NCBI RefSeq assembly: GCF_900130065.1 | Contig: NZ_FQXV01000003.1 | Coordinates: 62,001 to 126,000 of the forward strand | DNA: 64,000 nucleotides | Reading direction: 5' to 3' | Source of the DNA: Sporobacter termitidis DSM 10068 | Lineage (GTDB): Bacteria; Bacillota; Clostridia; Oscillospirales; Oscillospiraceae | In this document: in pieces, positions 8,667-17,038 of the stretch | Layout: the number at the start of each line of letters is the position of its first letter | Numbering within the stretch: the stretch's first letter is position 1 | Translations under genes and position numbers: made by a program | Notes under the pieces: generated by a model | What the model saw: only the letters and a program-made list of their open reading frames with translations | Databases searched by the model: none | Told to the model about the DNA's origin: nothing

Positions 8667-10661
8667 ATGCGTATCAACACAAACCTCACCGCGATGAACA
8701 CCTTTACCCAGTACACCAAGAACCAGAACAAGATCTCCAGCGCCGTGGCCAAGCTGTCATCCGGCTACGCCATCAACTCCGCGGCCGACAACGCCGCCGG
8801 CCTCGCGATCTCCGAGAAAATGCGCGCCCAGATCCGCGGCCTCGACAAGGCCAACTCCAACGCTCAGGACGCCATCTCCCTCGTGCAGACGGCCGAAGGC
8901 GCGCTGGACAGCTCCACACAGATTCTCCAGAGAATGCGCGAGCTGGCCGTCCAGTCCTCCAATGACACCAATAACGATGATATCGACCGCACCGCCCTGC
9001 AGGACGAGTTCACTCAGCTCCAGGTCGAGCTCAACAACATCTCCTCCGGCACGACATTTAATAAAAAGAATCTGCTCGACGGCTCCCTCGGCGCTTCGAC
9101 GACCAACATCGGCAACGTATCGCTTGCCAACAGCAGCATGGCGATTTCCGCCGGTAACGTCAGCGCCGGCAATTACGGCTTCAACATCAGCGTCAAGCAG
9201 GAGACCGCTGCCATTTCCGCCAAGACCGGCACGACGACAGTTTCTTTCGGCACGAAAGCCTCCTCCACCTTCACCGCGGCCACCACAACGGCTCCCGCGA
9301 AGGCCGGCGCCATTTACAACGGCAACTATACGCTGAGCACAACGGACAATAAAGACGGCACTTTGACGGTCAACGCAAAGGGCGATAATGGTCAGATCTT
9401 TACTGCCACTGTTTCGAAAGAAGCTCTCACCGCTGTCAGTTCAAATTTTGCCGCCGGTTCCAGCGACACAATTGCGCTCAACTTTGAATCCTCTGACGGC
9501 GCTGCCGACGGCTTCACAGCCAGCCTGACCCTTGGTTCCGCCGCTTCCACGTCCACCAATGGTCTTATTGCTCTTTCTGACGCCATCAACAACACGACAA
9601 TTTCCGTTGACGGCGGCGTGGACGCCCAGGCTGCCACATACGGTGTTTACGCTTCGGTTACCGGCGGCCAATCCGTCAAGTTACACGCCGGTGACAGCTC
9701 CGTTACTTTCTCTAACGGTATTACTGTAGGATTTGATAAGCTTGCTGCTACCGATGCCGCCGTTGGGCTGAACACAACAAGTATTGCTGCCGTAACCGAT
9801 TCCGGAGTCACTGTAGCTACCGGTACCGCTACTTTCGATGTAGATTTGAATGACGTCGTTGCAGATTATAATGCTGGCGATCTTAAGACCTATACCGTGA
9901 ATATCGGCAGCAACACGTTCTCTTACACCACGACTGGTAAGGAAGCTGATGCCAACGCTGTTAGAGATGCCCTCGGTACTGCAATTGGAACTAATGGATC
10001 ACTTACGTTTAACTCCACCGATACAACTCCTGTTTCTGCGACATTTGCAAGCAACTACGATGATGGCACCGGAGTATTGACATATACAGCAACCACTACC
10101 GGTACCGGTTTTGACGATGTCACCACCTCTGCGACAGTAACGGCTGCCAGCCTTTCCACAGGTCTTCTGAATAAAACCGGCTCGGCGGATAACATTACCG
10201 ACGTAACCTCCGGTCCCGTCGTCAAAACAGATACGACATCCTTTACGGTCAGCAAGGCAGCCAACGCGGGCCTCACCTTCCAGGTCGGTGCCAACGAAGG
10301 CGACGAGATGTCCATCAACATTGAGAAAATGGACGCTCAGTCGCTCGGCGTCAACTCCGCGAAAATCGACACGCAGGACGCCGCTAAGGCCGCCATCTCT
10401 ACTGTCGACAGTGCGATCAACGCGGTTTCTTCGCAGCGCGCGACGCTCGGCGCCATCCAGAACCGCCTCGATTACAAGATCGACAACCTCAACACCTCGT
10501 CCACGAACCTGACCTCGGCCGAGAGCCAGATCCGTGACGTCGACATGGCCAAGGAGATGACCGAGTTCACGAACGCCAACATCCTGTCCCAGGCCGCTAC
10601 CGCAATGCTCGCTCAGGCCAACAGCCTGCCTCAGAGCGTCCTCTCCCTCATCGGCAAATAA
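8667..10661 (+). CDS. hag: Flagellin with large variable central domain
   Basis: 664 residues, well above the roughly 270-500 of most flagellins. The conserved N-terminal D0/D1 part covers about 1-165 ([16 protein letters not shown] start; [29 protein letters not shown]). The C-terminal D1/D0 part covers about 560-664 ([27 protein letters not shown]; ends SVLSLIGK). The roughly 400 residues between are Thr/Ser/Ala/Gly-rich surface domain. DNA from about 9.7-10.2 kb is visibly less GC-rich than the conserved ends, as expected for an exchangeable surface region. AAGGAGG precedes the ATG. It is exported through the flagellar apparatus, so no signal peptide is expected. Confidence 0.97.
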   Translation: MRINTNLTAMNTFTQYTKNQNKISSAVAKLSSGYAINSAADNAAGLAISEKMRAQIRGLDKANSNAQDAISLVQTAEGALDSSTQILQRMRELAVQSSNDTNNDDIDRTALQDEFTQLQVELNNISSGTTFNKKNLLDGSLGASTTNIGNVSLANSSMAISAGNVSAGNYGFNISVKQETAAISAKTGTTTVSFGTKASSTFTAATTTAPAKAGAIYNGNYTLSTTDNKDGTLTVNAKGDNGQIFTATVSKEALTAVSSNFAAGSSDTIALNFESSDGAADGFTASLTLGSAASTSTNGLIALSDAINNTTISVDGGVDAQAATYGVYASVTGGQSVKLHAGDSSVTFSNGITVGFDKLAATDAAVGLNTTSIAAVTDSGVTVATGTATFDVDLNDVVADYNAGDLKTYTVNIGSNTFSYTTTGKEADANAVRDALGTAIGTNGSLTFNSTDTTPVSATFASNYDDGTGVLTYTATTTGTGFDDVTTSATVTAASLSTGLLNKTGSADNITDVTSGPVVKTDTTSFTVSKAANAGLTFQVGANEGDEMSINIEKMDAQSLGVNSAKIDTQDAAKAAISTVDSAINAVSSQRATLGAIQNRLDYKIDNLNTSSTNLTSAESQIRDVDMAKEMTEFTNANILSQAATAMLAQANSLPQSVLSLIGK

Positions 10662-10690
10662 GCCAACGTCAACCTCCCTTAATTATAGTG

Positions 10691-10723
10691 AAAAGCCCGG
10701 TTTCCCGGGCTTTTCATTTTTTT
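10691..10723 (+). terminator. Rho-independent terminator after flagellin
   Basis: AAAAGCCCGG and CCGGGCTTTT form a perfect 10-bp stem around a short TTT loop, followed by a T-rich tail. It lies 30 nt after the flagellin stop, so the gene is monocistronic. From here to 10934 the DNA is AT-rich and holds nothing else I can name. Confidence 0.9.
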
Positions 10724-10934
10724 GCTGTCTTTAAGCAGCCTCTATATATTGTGTTTTGGATAATATTCAATTTCAAAAATCAATAAATATAGGGAAACAA
10801 ATAGAATTTCTCACTTTATCTTACTGATTTAACACTATAACTAATAGCTTCTATCTTTTTCCTTAATTGTTTCGATATACAAGTTATGAGAGCATTCTTT
10901 GCCCTTAATACAGTTTATCGAAAGGAAAATGAAT

Positions 10935-12797
10935 ATGAACCGTAAACGCAGCGCGAAAGCAACAATTGCGACAGCAGTATTGGCGATACTGCTCCTGGCA
11001 TCCAATCTGACAGCCCTGGCCGCCGACCCGACATGGGTGGCAAAAGCGCCGATGGGGACGGCACGAGATTTTTTTCAATCAGAAGTAATTGGTGGCAAGA
11101 TATACGTAATTGGAGGATATAACGGTTCTTATTTATCATCCATAGAGGTATATAATCCTTCTGACAATACTTGGACCACGCTTGCTCCAATGGCAACGGC
11201 ACGAGGCCAATTTCAAACGGTAGTATTAGGCGGTAAGATTTATGCAATTGGTGGATATAGTGGATCATCCGTCTTATCATCAGTGGAAGCATATGACCCT
11301 TCCACCAACACTTGGACTATTCTTGCCTCGATGGCAACTCCTCGACAACAACACCAAGCAGAAATTGTTAATGGCAAAATATATGTTACAGGTGGCCTTA
11401 GTGGCAGCACTGTAACTACAGCTTTAGCATCAACAGAAGTATATGATCCATCAACTAATTCCTGGACCACACTGAGTTCCATGTCAACACCTCGCTGTGG
11501 TTTTCAAGCAGAAATAATTAACGGCAAGATATATGCGGTTGGAGGTTCCAATAGTTCCGGGGGCCTTGCATCAGCGGAAGTTTTTGACCCTGATACAAAT
11601 ACGTGGACGTCGCTAGCATCAATGTCGACATCTCGAGGTCTGTTTAAAATATTGGTCATTAATGGTAAGCTTTATTCAATTGGTGGCAGTAATAGCACCG
11701 TTTTATCTCTGAATTCAGCTGAAGTATATGACCCATCTACAAATACGTGGTCTACACTTACTCCAATGATAACGGCACGACGTTCTCTGGAAGCAGTAGT
11801 TATTTCCGGTAAGATATACATTCTAGGTGGAATGACAGGAGCTACCACTTCATCATCAACTATTTTATCATCAGCTGAAGTATATAATCCATCCACAAAT
11901 ACATGGTCAAAAATTGGTTCTTTGTTGACAGCAAGAAGATATATGCAAGCAGAAGTTATCGGAGGAACAATCTATGTTATAGGTGGCTCCACATCATCAT
12001 CATCAGCTGGAATAGTTACTTCTGCTATGGAAGCATATACGGCTGCAATCATGCCCTCCTTCCCAACCCTTACCGCCACCCCCGGCGACGCGCAGGTCAT
12101 ACTGAACTGGACCTCCGTCCCCGACGCCGCAAGCTATAACGTCTACCGTTCCACAACCCCCGGAGGGCCGTATACGCAGGTCGCCGCGGACGTCACCGGC
12201 ACAACTTATACGGATACCGGCCTGACAAACGGGACGGCATATTATTACGTCGTCACAGCCGTCGATTCTTCCGGCGCGGAAAGCGGCTACTCAAACGAGG
12301 CTTCGGCAACACCGGCAGGAGTCTCGAACGCTCTTCTGAGAATTACAATGACAACGGGGGAGCAGAAGGAGTACAGCCTGTCCGCCGATCAGATCAGCGA
12401 TTTCATCGCGTGGTATAACGGCAACGCCGCAGACAGCCCGAGCTATGTTTTTAACAAGACATATAATCTGGGTTCACTGGCCAGCCGCAGGGATTATATT
12501 GCTTTCAGCAAGATCGCGTTTTTCGAAGTCATGGCTTATCAGAACGAGCCCGCGCCGGCAACGCCTTCGGCAGGGACAAAAACCGCCTTATTAAAGGTGA
12601 CGATGTCCACCGGCGATATCATGGAATATGAGATGACAAGCGATCAGCTGGCCAGCTTCTCAGACTGGTACGACAGTGATGTCACCAGCACCCCGACATA
12701 TTCAATCAGTAAGGATTATAATCTTGGGCCGTTTATCAGCCGCACGGATTATCTCGTGCATGACAAAATTGTTGATTTTGAAGTTTTCGAATATTAA
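10935..12797 (+). CDS. Secreted Kelch-propeller / fibronectin III protein with two C-terminal repeats
   Basis: 620 residues from the ATG at 10935, 8 nt after AAAGGA. A signal peptide is clear (basic N-terminus, hydrophobic stretch, LTALAADP cleavage region). Residues about 35-375 hold seven Kelch repeats, each with a GGKIYVIGG-like strand and a YDPSTNTW-like segment, enough for one seven-bladed propeller. An FN3 domain follows (about 377-460). Two copies of a roughly 70-residue unit close the protein (about 463-533 and 550-620), each starting ALL(R/K)(I/V)TM(T/S)TG and ending F(F)EV. The second unit's family is not recognised. Kelch DNA is AT-rich while the FN3-plus-repeat DNA is GC-rich, with a sharp change near 12,045. 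Ligand and function are unknown; surface adhesion or glycan binding is only a guess. Confidence 0.8.
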   Translation: MNRKRSAKATIATAVLAILLLASNLTALAADPTWVAKAPMGTARDFFQSEVIGGKIYVIGGYNGSYLSSIEVYNPSDNTWTTLAPMATARGQFQTVVLGGKIYAIGGYSGSSVLSSVEAYDPSTNTWTILASMATPRQQHQAEIVNGKIYVTGGLSGSTVTTALASTEVYDPSTNSWTTLSSMSTPRCGFQAEIINGKIYAVGGSNSSGGLASAEVFDPDTNTWTSLASMSTSRGLFKILVINGKLYSIGGSNSTVLSLNSAEVYDPSTNTWSTLTPMITARRSLEAVVISGKIYILGGMTGATTSSSTILSSAEVYNPSTNTWSKIGSLLTARRYMQAEVIGGTIYVIGGSTSSSSAGIVTSAMEAYTAAIMPSFPTLTATPGDAQVILNWTSVPDAASYNVYRSTTPGGPYTQVAADVTGTTYTDTGLTNGTAYYYVVTAVDSSGAESGYSNEASATPAGVSNALLRITMTTGEQKEYSLSADQISDFIAWYNGNAADSPSYVFNKTYNLGSLASRRDYIAFSKIAFFEVMAYQNEPAPATPSAGTKTALLKVTMSTGDIMEYEMTSDQLASFSDWYDSDVTSTPTYSISKDYNLGPFISRTDYLVHDKIVDFEVFEY

Positions 12798-12805
12798 GCC
12801 CCAGT

Positions 12806-12850
12806 AAAACATCAGCCCCTGCGCGCTCAACGTGCCGGGGCTGATGTTTT
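12806..12850. terminator. Bidirectional terminator between convergent genes
   Basis: AAAACATCAGCCCC and GGGGCTGATGTTTT form a perfect 14-bp stem with A/T ends on both sides. It sits between the Kelch gene (plus) and the phosphoesterase gene (minus), so it can serve both. Confidence 0.85.
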
Positions 12851-12875
12851 ATAGAGGCGGTCTGCCCGGTGGCCC

Positions 12876-13799
12876 CTATGTAAAATATTCCGTCAGCCTG
12901 TGCGGGCCGGCGATGATGTCCTTGCCGACGTAGACGGTGCCGTCCTCGTGGGTTTTCTGGCCCCATTTGACGAGGGTGATGTTGCCCAGGCTGATTTCGA
13001 TGCCGGTGATGCTGTAAGGGTGGACGCAGCTGCCGTCGTTGAAGTACTTCCCTTCCCCGGGCTCGGGGAAAACGGGCCGGTGGGTGTGCCCCGCCAGCAT
13101 GAGCGTGCCGGTTTCCTTTGTCCATCCCGACAGCCTCTTCTCCACCTTTTCCTTGACCTTGTTGTTTCTGGCGGCGCTGGTGGGATCGTTGGTCAGCCCA
13201 AAGAGCTCCATCGGTCCCCAGACGTGCCGCACCAGGAAGCGCGCCAGCCGCCACAGCCTGTCGTTGAGGAAATCTGCCTGATGGCCGTGCAGCAGAAACA
13301 GCGCGCGGCCGGCCGCGCCGTATCGCAGTAAAATACTCTCATAGATTTTAGCCCCCGGGAAGAGCGGCACCTTGGTCTTCATTGCCTCGTCATATCTGCC
13401 GGCAAGCATGCCCGGCTTGTATTTCTTTTTGATATCGTGGTTGCCGTAGACGAAATAGATGCGGTTATCCTTGTAAAACTGCTCCAGCAGCAGGAAAACA
13501 TCCTTATGGACCGTCGTGATCTCCGAGAATCTTTTATATTTCCAGAGCTCGTCGCCGTCGCCGAGCTCTATGTATGTATAGCCCTGCCGGTTGTACGATT
13601 TCAGCGCCGCGTAATAGACGACCTGGTTTTTGGCGAAGTCGTCCGCCCAGTTGCCGCCGCCTCTGTGCACATCGCTCATAATGACGAATTTCGAGGTGTC
13701 GCCGAGCTTCACCGTCAGCGCCGCCTCGTAAGCGTCGTCTATTCTTTTATTAAATGAAAACATGTCGCCTCCGTCCGATTTTGGTTGTTCATTTTCCAT
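12876..13799 (-). CDS. Metallophosphoesterase (calcineurin-like, LpxH-like fold)
   Basis: 307 residues. All five metal-site blocks of calcineurin-like phosphoesterases are present in order: SDVHRG (about 42), ELGDGDELW (about 78), YGNHD (about 117), LLHGHQAD (about 170) and AGHTHRP (about 238). The two-metal catalytic centre therefore looks intact. The overall pattern resembles UDP-diacylglucosamine-hydrolase-like phosphatases, but a Clostridia-type cell would not need lipid A synthesis, so the substrate is open. No signal peptide or membrane segment is seen. ATG at 13799. The gene stands alone. Confidence 0.85.
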   Translation of the reverse strand: MENEQPKSDGGDMFSFNKRIDDAYEAALTVKLGDTSKFVIMSDVHRGGGNWADDFAKNQVVYYAALKSYNRQGYTYIELGDGDELWKYKRFSEITTVHKDVFLLLEQFYKDNRIYFVYGNHDIKKKYKPGMLAGRYDEAMKTKVPLFPGAKIYESILLRYGAAGRALFLLHGHQADFLNDRLWRLARFLVRHVWGPMELFGLTNDPTSAARNNKVKEKVEKRLSGWTKETGTLMLAGHTHRPVFPEPGEGKYFNDGSCVHPYSITGIEISLGNITLVKWGQKTHEDGTVYVGKDIIAGPHRLTEYFT

Positions 13800-13922
13800 T
13801 TAAATGTCAACATCTAGTGTTTTGCATAATTATACATTTTATTTCTTCGCATATATTGTGGTGTGGGGCAGGCCGGTAGCGGGAGAGCGGCCTGTCGCGA
13901 TGGCCGCTCCCCTCCCCGGGTT

Positions 13923-14900
13923 TTACCGCCCTTCGATATAAGGCCGGAGCTTGTCGTGCGCCTTGTAAAATTTCCTCGGCCGGCCCAGATTCAGCGCAAG
14001 GTTATAGAGGAGCGGCGATTTCCGCCGCAGCGTTTCAAGAATATCCGTCATATTGGCAAGACCCTTTGTCAGCTTTTTGTATCTCCGCACCAACCATTTG
14101 TCATAGTGCAGCGCCAGCCGGCCGAGCAGCCCACGGCGCGGCAGCGGCTGCCTGGAATGTGGCCGCGTATACAGCACCAAAACAGTATTGCCGCTGTAGC
14201 GGTATTCGCCCGCGCCGTAGCCGGCCTGCGTGAGTCCGACAAGGAACGCGTTCCGCATGTCACGATCCCTGAATGTTATGGACGCTTCCATCGACAGTAC
14301 CGGCGGCGCGGCGTATTCGCCCAGCATAAAGCCGGTCAGCCACCAGTGCCGGGCGGCGCGGCGGAACAGCGCTTTCCCCTCTCTGAACAGGGTATATGTC
14401 ATGCTCAGCATATCCTCATCGCCCGCGCAGTCGTAAAATGTCCCATTGAACACGCCGGGAATATCGAGCGCCGGCCCCGTCGTATTATAAATGCCGATTT
14501 CAGCGCCAACGGCCATGCCGTATTGGCCCTTCCACAGCTCCAGCAGCCACTTTTTCCCGCCGTAGTCGAAATATATCGGCTCGCAGTCAATGACAATTCC
14601 GAGAGGCGCCGACGTCTCGTCGTACAGGCTGCAGTAGCCGAACTTTCTCTGCCAGGTATTCAGCTTGGAATAAAAGACGTTCTGGCGCCAGTCGTACGCG
14701 TATCCGGTATCGGCCAGGATATCATTCAGCACGTCTATCTGCGAAGCGGAGCTCAGCACCTGGCCTTGTGCGGCGGCGTCCGGCCCACCCAAACGCCTGT
14801 CTATGATGTGCCGCCTGATAATGGAAAAGATAAAAATGCAGGCCGCAAGCACAGCGGAGGAAAACAGCACCCAGAACAGCGGGGACCCGAAAGTAACCAT
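13923..14900 (-). CDS. DUF4474-like membrane-anchored protein
   Basis: 325 residues. One N-terminal membrane anchor (about 7-29) is followed by a domain (about 52-255) that resembles the clostridial DUF4474 family from memory. Its key stretch includes WQRKFGYCSLYDE, IDCEPIYFDYGGKKW and WKGQYGM. The C-terminal tail is strongly basic (Arg/Lys/Tyr-rich, about 255-325). No function is known to me. It is a single gene; a GC-rich stem-loop at 13881-13911 lies just beyond its stop but lacks a T-run. Confidence 0.7.
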   Translation of the reverse strand: MVTFGSPLFWVLFSSAVLAACIFIFSIIRRHIIDRRLGGPDAAAQGQVLSSASQIDVLNDILADTGYAYDWRQNVFYSKLNTWQRKFGYCSLYDETSAPLGIVIDCEPIYFDYGGKKWLLELWKGQYGMAVGAEIGIYNTTGPALDIPGVFNGTFYDCAGDEDMLSMTYTLFREGKALFRRAARHWWLTGFMLGEYAAPPVLSMEASITFRDRDMRNAFLVGLTQAGYGAGEYRYSGNTVLVLYTRPHSRQPLPRRGLLGRLALHYDKWLVRRYKKLTKGLANMTDILETLRRKSPLLYNLALNLGRPRKFYKAHDKLRPYIEGR

Positions 14901-15009
14901 TGAAACACCCCCGTTTCTCGCTCTGTATCATTTTATTCAGGCACCGCCGCATAGGTTAAGGCATGCACTTACCGGCGGACGACCGTTATTCATTGTGTCG
15001 GGCGCACAA

Positions 15010-15040
15010 AATAAGGAGCGGCCGTTGGCCGCTCCTTATT
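15010..15040. terminator. Terminator downstream of the flavoprotein gene
   Basis: AATAAGGAGCGGCC and GGCCGCTCCTTATT form a perfect 14-bp stem with a 3-nt loop. On the minus strand it is followed by TTTG. It lies 30 nt beyond the flavoprotein stop. Confidence 0.8.
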
Positions 15041-15070
15041 TTGAATACTAATTCAATTCATAATATGGTG

Positions 15071-15631
15071 TTATTTCTCGCTTTCCGGATGATTCAGCTT
15101 ATCCGCCAGCGCGCGAATGCCCTCCAGCGCTTCCTTAACTTCGACGCTCGGCACGTCATCCGAATTATCGGCAAAGATCGTGCCGACGGCTTTGGCGTTC
15201 ATGTCGCTCAGCAGGACCTTGGCCGTCTCGATGCCTTTTGTCAGCGGGCCCGCGCCGCCGCGGACGACGATGATGCCGCCGCGCTTTTTCTTGGGGACCG
15301 GCTCCTCGTGTCTCAAAAACTTCGCGCACCAGTAGGTCTGCAGCCGGCTCAAAACTGCCAGGAGCTGCCCCGACAGCTCCGAAAAATACGTTGGAGAAGC
15401 GATGATAATATTATCGGCCTCCTGGATATCATCGTAGATATCCTGCATTCCGTCCTTCACCGCGCAACCGCTGTTTTTCCAGCAGAACCGGCAGTCGATG
15501 CACGGCTTCACATTGCAGTCATAGGCCCGGATGATTTTGACGTCGCCGTCGAGCTGGCGGACAAGCTCCTCCACCAGCGCCGAGGTATTGCCCTTCTTTC
15601 TGGGCGATCCGTTAAAAATGAGTGTTTTCAT
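15071..15631 (-). CDS. Iron-sulfur flavoprotein / NADPH-dependent FMN reductase family
   Basis: 186 residues from ATG 15631, with GGAG about 10 nt upstream; the longer open frame upstream is not coding. The flavodoxin-like fold is shown by the N-terminal MKTLIFNGSPRKKGNTS phosphate-binding loop and the IIASPTYFSELSG segment. Cysteines at about 44, 47, 50 and 56 (CIDCRFCWKNSGC, C-x2-C-x2-C-x5-C) match the compact [4Fe-4S] motif of Isf-type iron-sulfur flavoproteins. It is probably a cytosolic electron carrier or quinone/O2-detoxifying reductase. The physiological partner cannot be told from context. Confidence 0.85.
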   Translation of the reverse strand: MKTLIFNGSPRKKGNTSALVEELVRQLDGDVKIIRAYDCNVKPCIDCRFCWKNSGCAVKDGMQDIYDDIQEADNIIIASPTYFSELSGQLLAVLSRLQTYWCAKFLRHEEPVPKKKRGGIIVVRGGAGPLTKGIETAKVLLSDMNAKAVGTIFADNSDDVPSVEVKEALEGIRALADKLNHPESEK

Positions 15632-15725
15632 ATCCGTCTCCGCTTCATTTATTATAATCGGTAGCCGCTTATTATTTTTTGACGACGGGTATCCAGCTTT
15701 CACTTTTGTGAATTTGCAGCTTCCC

Positions 15726-16418
15726 TCAGGACAGCATTTCCCTGACGATCGCCGCGATGTGTATCTGCGCCGTATCCAGCAAAATCGTATTGAGGTCGCC
15801 CGGCCTGAAAGCCAGCGGGAGCTCCGTGCAACCGAGCACCAGCGCGTCCGCGCCCGACGCGGCGAGCAGGTCCTCCGAGATATGCAGCAGCTTCTGCTTT
15901 TCCTCGGGCAGGACGATGCCCTCCTCCAGATTCGGGAATATAATGTTGTACACGTCATTTTGTGCCCCGTCGTCCGGCACGACCGCCGCGATACCATGCT
16001 TCTCGAGCGCGTTCGTATAGAGGCCGCTTTTCATTGTGAACAGAGTACCCAGGACAACGGCCTTTTTAACGCCTCTTTTCGCCGCGCAGCGGCACGTCTC
16101 CTCCACGATGCTGAGCAGCGGCAGTCTGGCGCGTGCCCGGACGTCCTCGAACACGATATGCGGCGTGTTTGAGGCGATCGCGGCAAAATCGGCGCCGGCC
16201 GCCGCCAGATGATCGATAGCGTCAACCAGAATATCTATCAGCTTGGCCCGGTCATTGGCGGCAACATAGCCGAGCATTTCCGTCATGTTGATGCTGTCGA
16301 TAACGATTTTCGGATATTCTCCACTCTTTGTCAATTCACGGACGCCATTGATGATCCCGCTGTAATAATCGAGCGTGGACGCGGGCCCAATGCCGCCGAC
16401 GATTCCGGCCTTTTTCAT
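15726..16418 (-). CDS. Aspartate/glutamate racemase family protein, first catalytic Cys replaced by Ser
   Basis: 230 residues from ATG 16418, 7 nt after GGAGG; an upstream TTG lacks a good site. The Asp/Glu racemase superfamily is shown by MKKAGIVGGIGPAST at the start, SNTPH at about 83-87 and VLGCTELP at about 185-192. In classical aspartate racemase two Cys act as paired acid/base residues. Here the residue before NT is Ser83, while the C-terminal GCTE Cys is kept. Members with Thr or Ser there are known as variants with altered specificity, so racemisation of Asp or Glu is not assured. Unlinked to neighbours by function. Confidence 0.85.
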   Translation of the reverse strand: MKKAGIVGGIGPASTLDYYSGIINGVRELTKSGEYPKIVIDSINMTEMLGYVAANDRAKLIDILVDAIDHLAAAGADFAAIASNTPHIVFEDVRARARLPLLSIVEETCRCAAKRGVKKAVVLGTLFTMKSGLYTNALEKHGIAAVVPDDGAQNDVYNIIFPNLEEGIVLPEEKQKLLHISEDLLAASGADALVLGCTELPLAFRPGDLNTILLDTAQIHIAAIVREMLS

Positions 16419-16485
16419 GCTGACCTCCAAAAGAAGAAATAAAAGAAACTACTCTTAATGTACCATAAACACGCTGAAAGACAAG

Positions 16486-16530
16486 ATAAAAAACAGTCCC
16501 GGCCGCGGACTGTGCCGCCACCGGGACTGT
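16486..16530 (-). terminator. Terminator of the che operon
   Basis: ACAGTCCCGG and CCGGGACTGT pair in a 10-bp stem. On the minus strand the stem is followed by TTTTTTATC. It lies just past the cheW stop at 16543. Confidence 0.88.
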
Positions 16531-16542
16531 CATGATTCATTC

Positions 16543-17007
16543 TCAGTCGTCGTTGCCAATGTCGAAAACGGCGTTGACATTCAGTATCTGGCGGATCTTT
16601 CCGTCGATGCTGGCGATCTTGGACGTGTAGTACGCCTGCTCGCCGCCGCTGATCGCCGGGGAGTCCAAAAGATCCCGCGCCGATATATGGATAACGTCCT
16701 GAACGGAATCGACAATCGCCCCGACAAGCTCCGCCTCCAGGAGAATGACGATAATGCAGGCCCTGTCGTCGTACTCGACCGGCTGGAAGCCGAGCTTCCG
16801 GCGCATATCGAGCACAGGGACGATCATCCCGCGGATATTGATGATACCGCTGCAAAAATCCAGCCCGTTCGGTATTGGTGAAGCCGGCTGTATTTCGATG
16901 ATCTCCTGAACGAGACCGATATCAATACCGAAATCGATCTTGTCCACCGTGAATACCAGGTATTCCTCGATATCGTCCTCCAGGCCGGTTATGTTCTGTT
17001 CATCCAT
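16543..17007 (-). CDS. cheW: Chemotaxis coupling protein CheW
   Basis: 154 residues from ATG 17007, 8 nt after GGAGG. CheW links the CheA kinase to chemoreceptors at the membrane array. It is a single CheW-like SH3-type domain, with YLVFTVDKIDFGIDI near the start, NIRGMIVPVLDMRRKL in the middle and AIVDSVQDV later. It is the last gene of cheC-cheD-cheY-cheA-cheW, 31 nt after cheA. A second cheW lies at 27.8 kb. Confidence 0.95.
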   Translation of the reverse strand: MDEQNITGLEDDIEEYLVFTVDKIDFGIDIGLVQEIIEIQPASPIPNGLDFCSGIINIRGMIVPVLDMRRKLGFQPVEYDDRACIIVILLEAELVGAIVDSVQDVIHISARDLLDSPAISGGEQAYYTSKIASIDGKIRQILNVNAVFDIGNDD

Positions 17008-17038
17008 GCGATGCACCTCCACATCTTAAATAAAGTCT

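Noticed and set aside
15632-15997. N-terminal extension of the flavoprotein frame
   Set aside because: It runs antiparallel-frame through the racemase gene; the real start at 15631 has a ribosome-binding site and family N-terminus.
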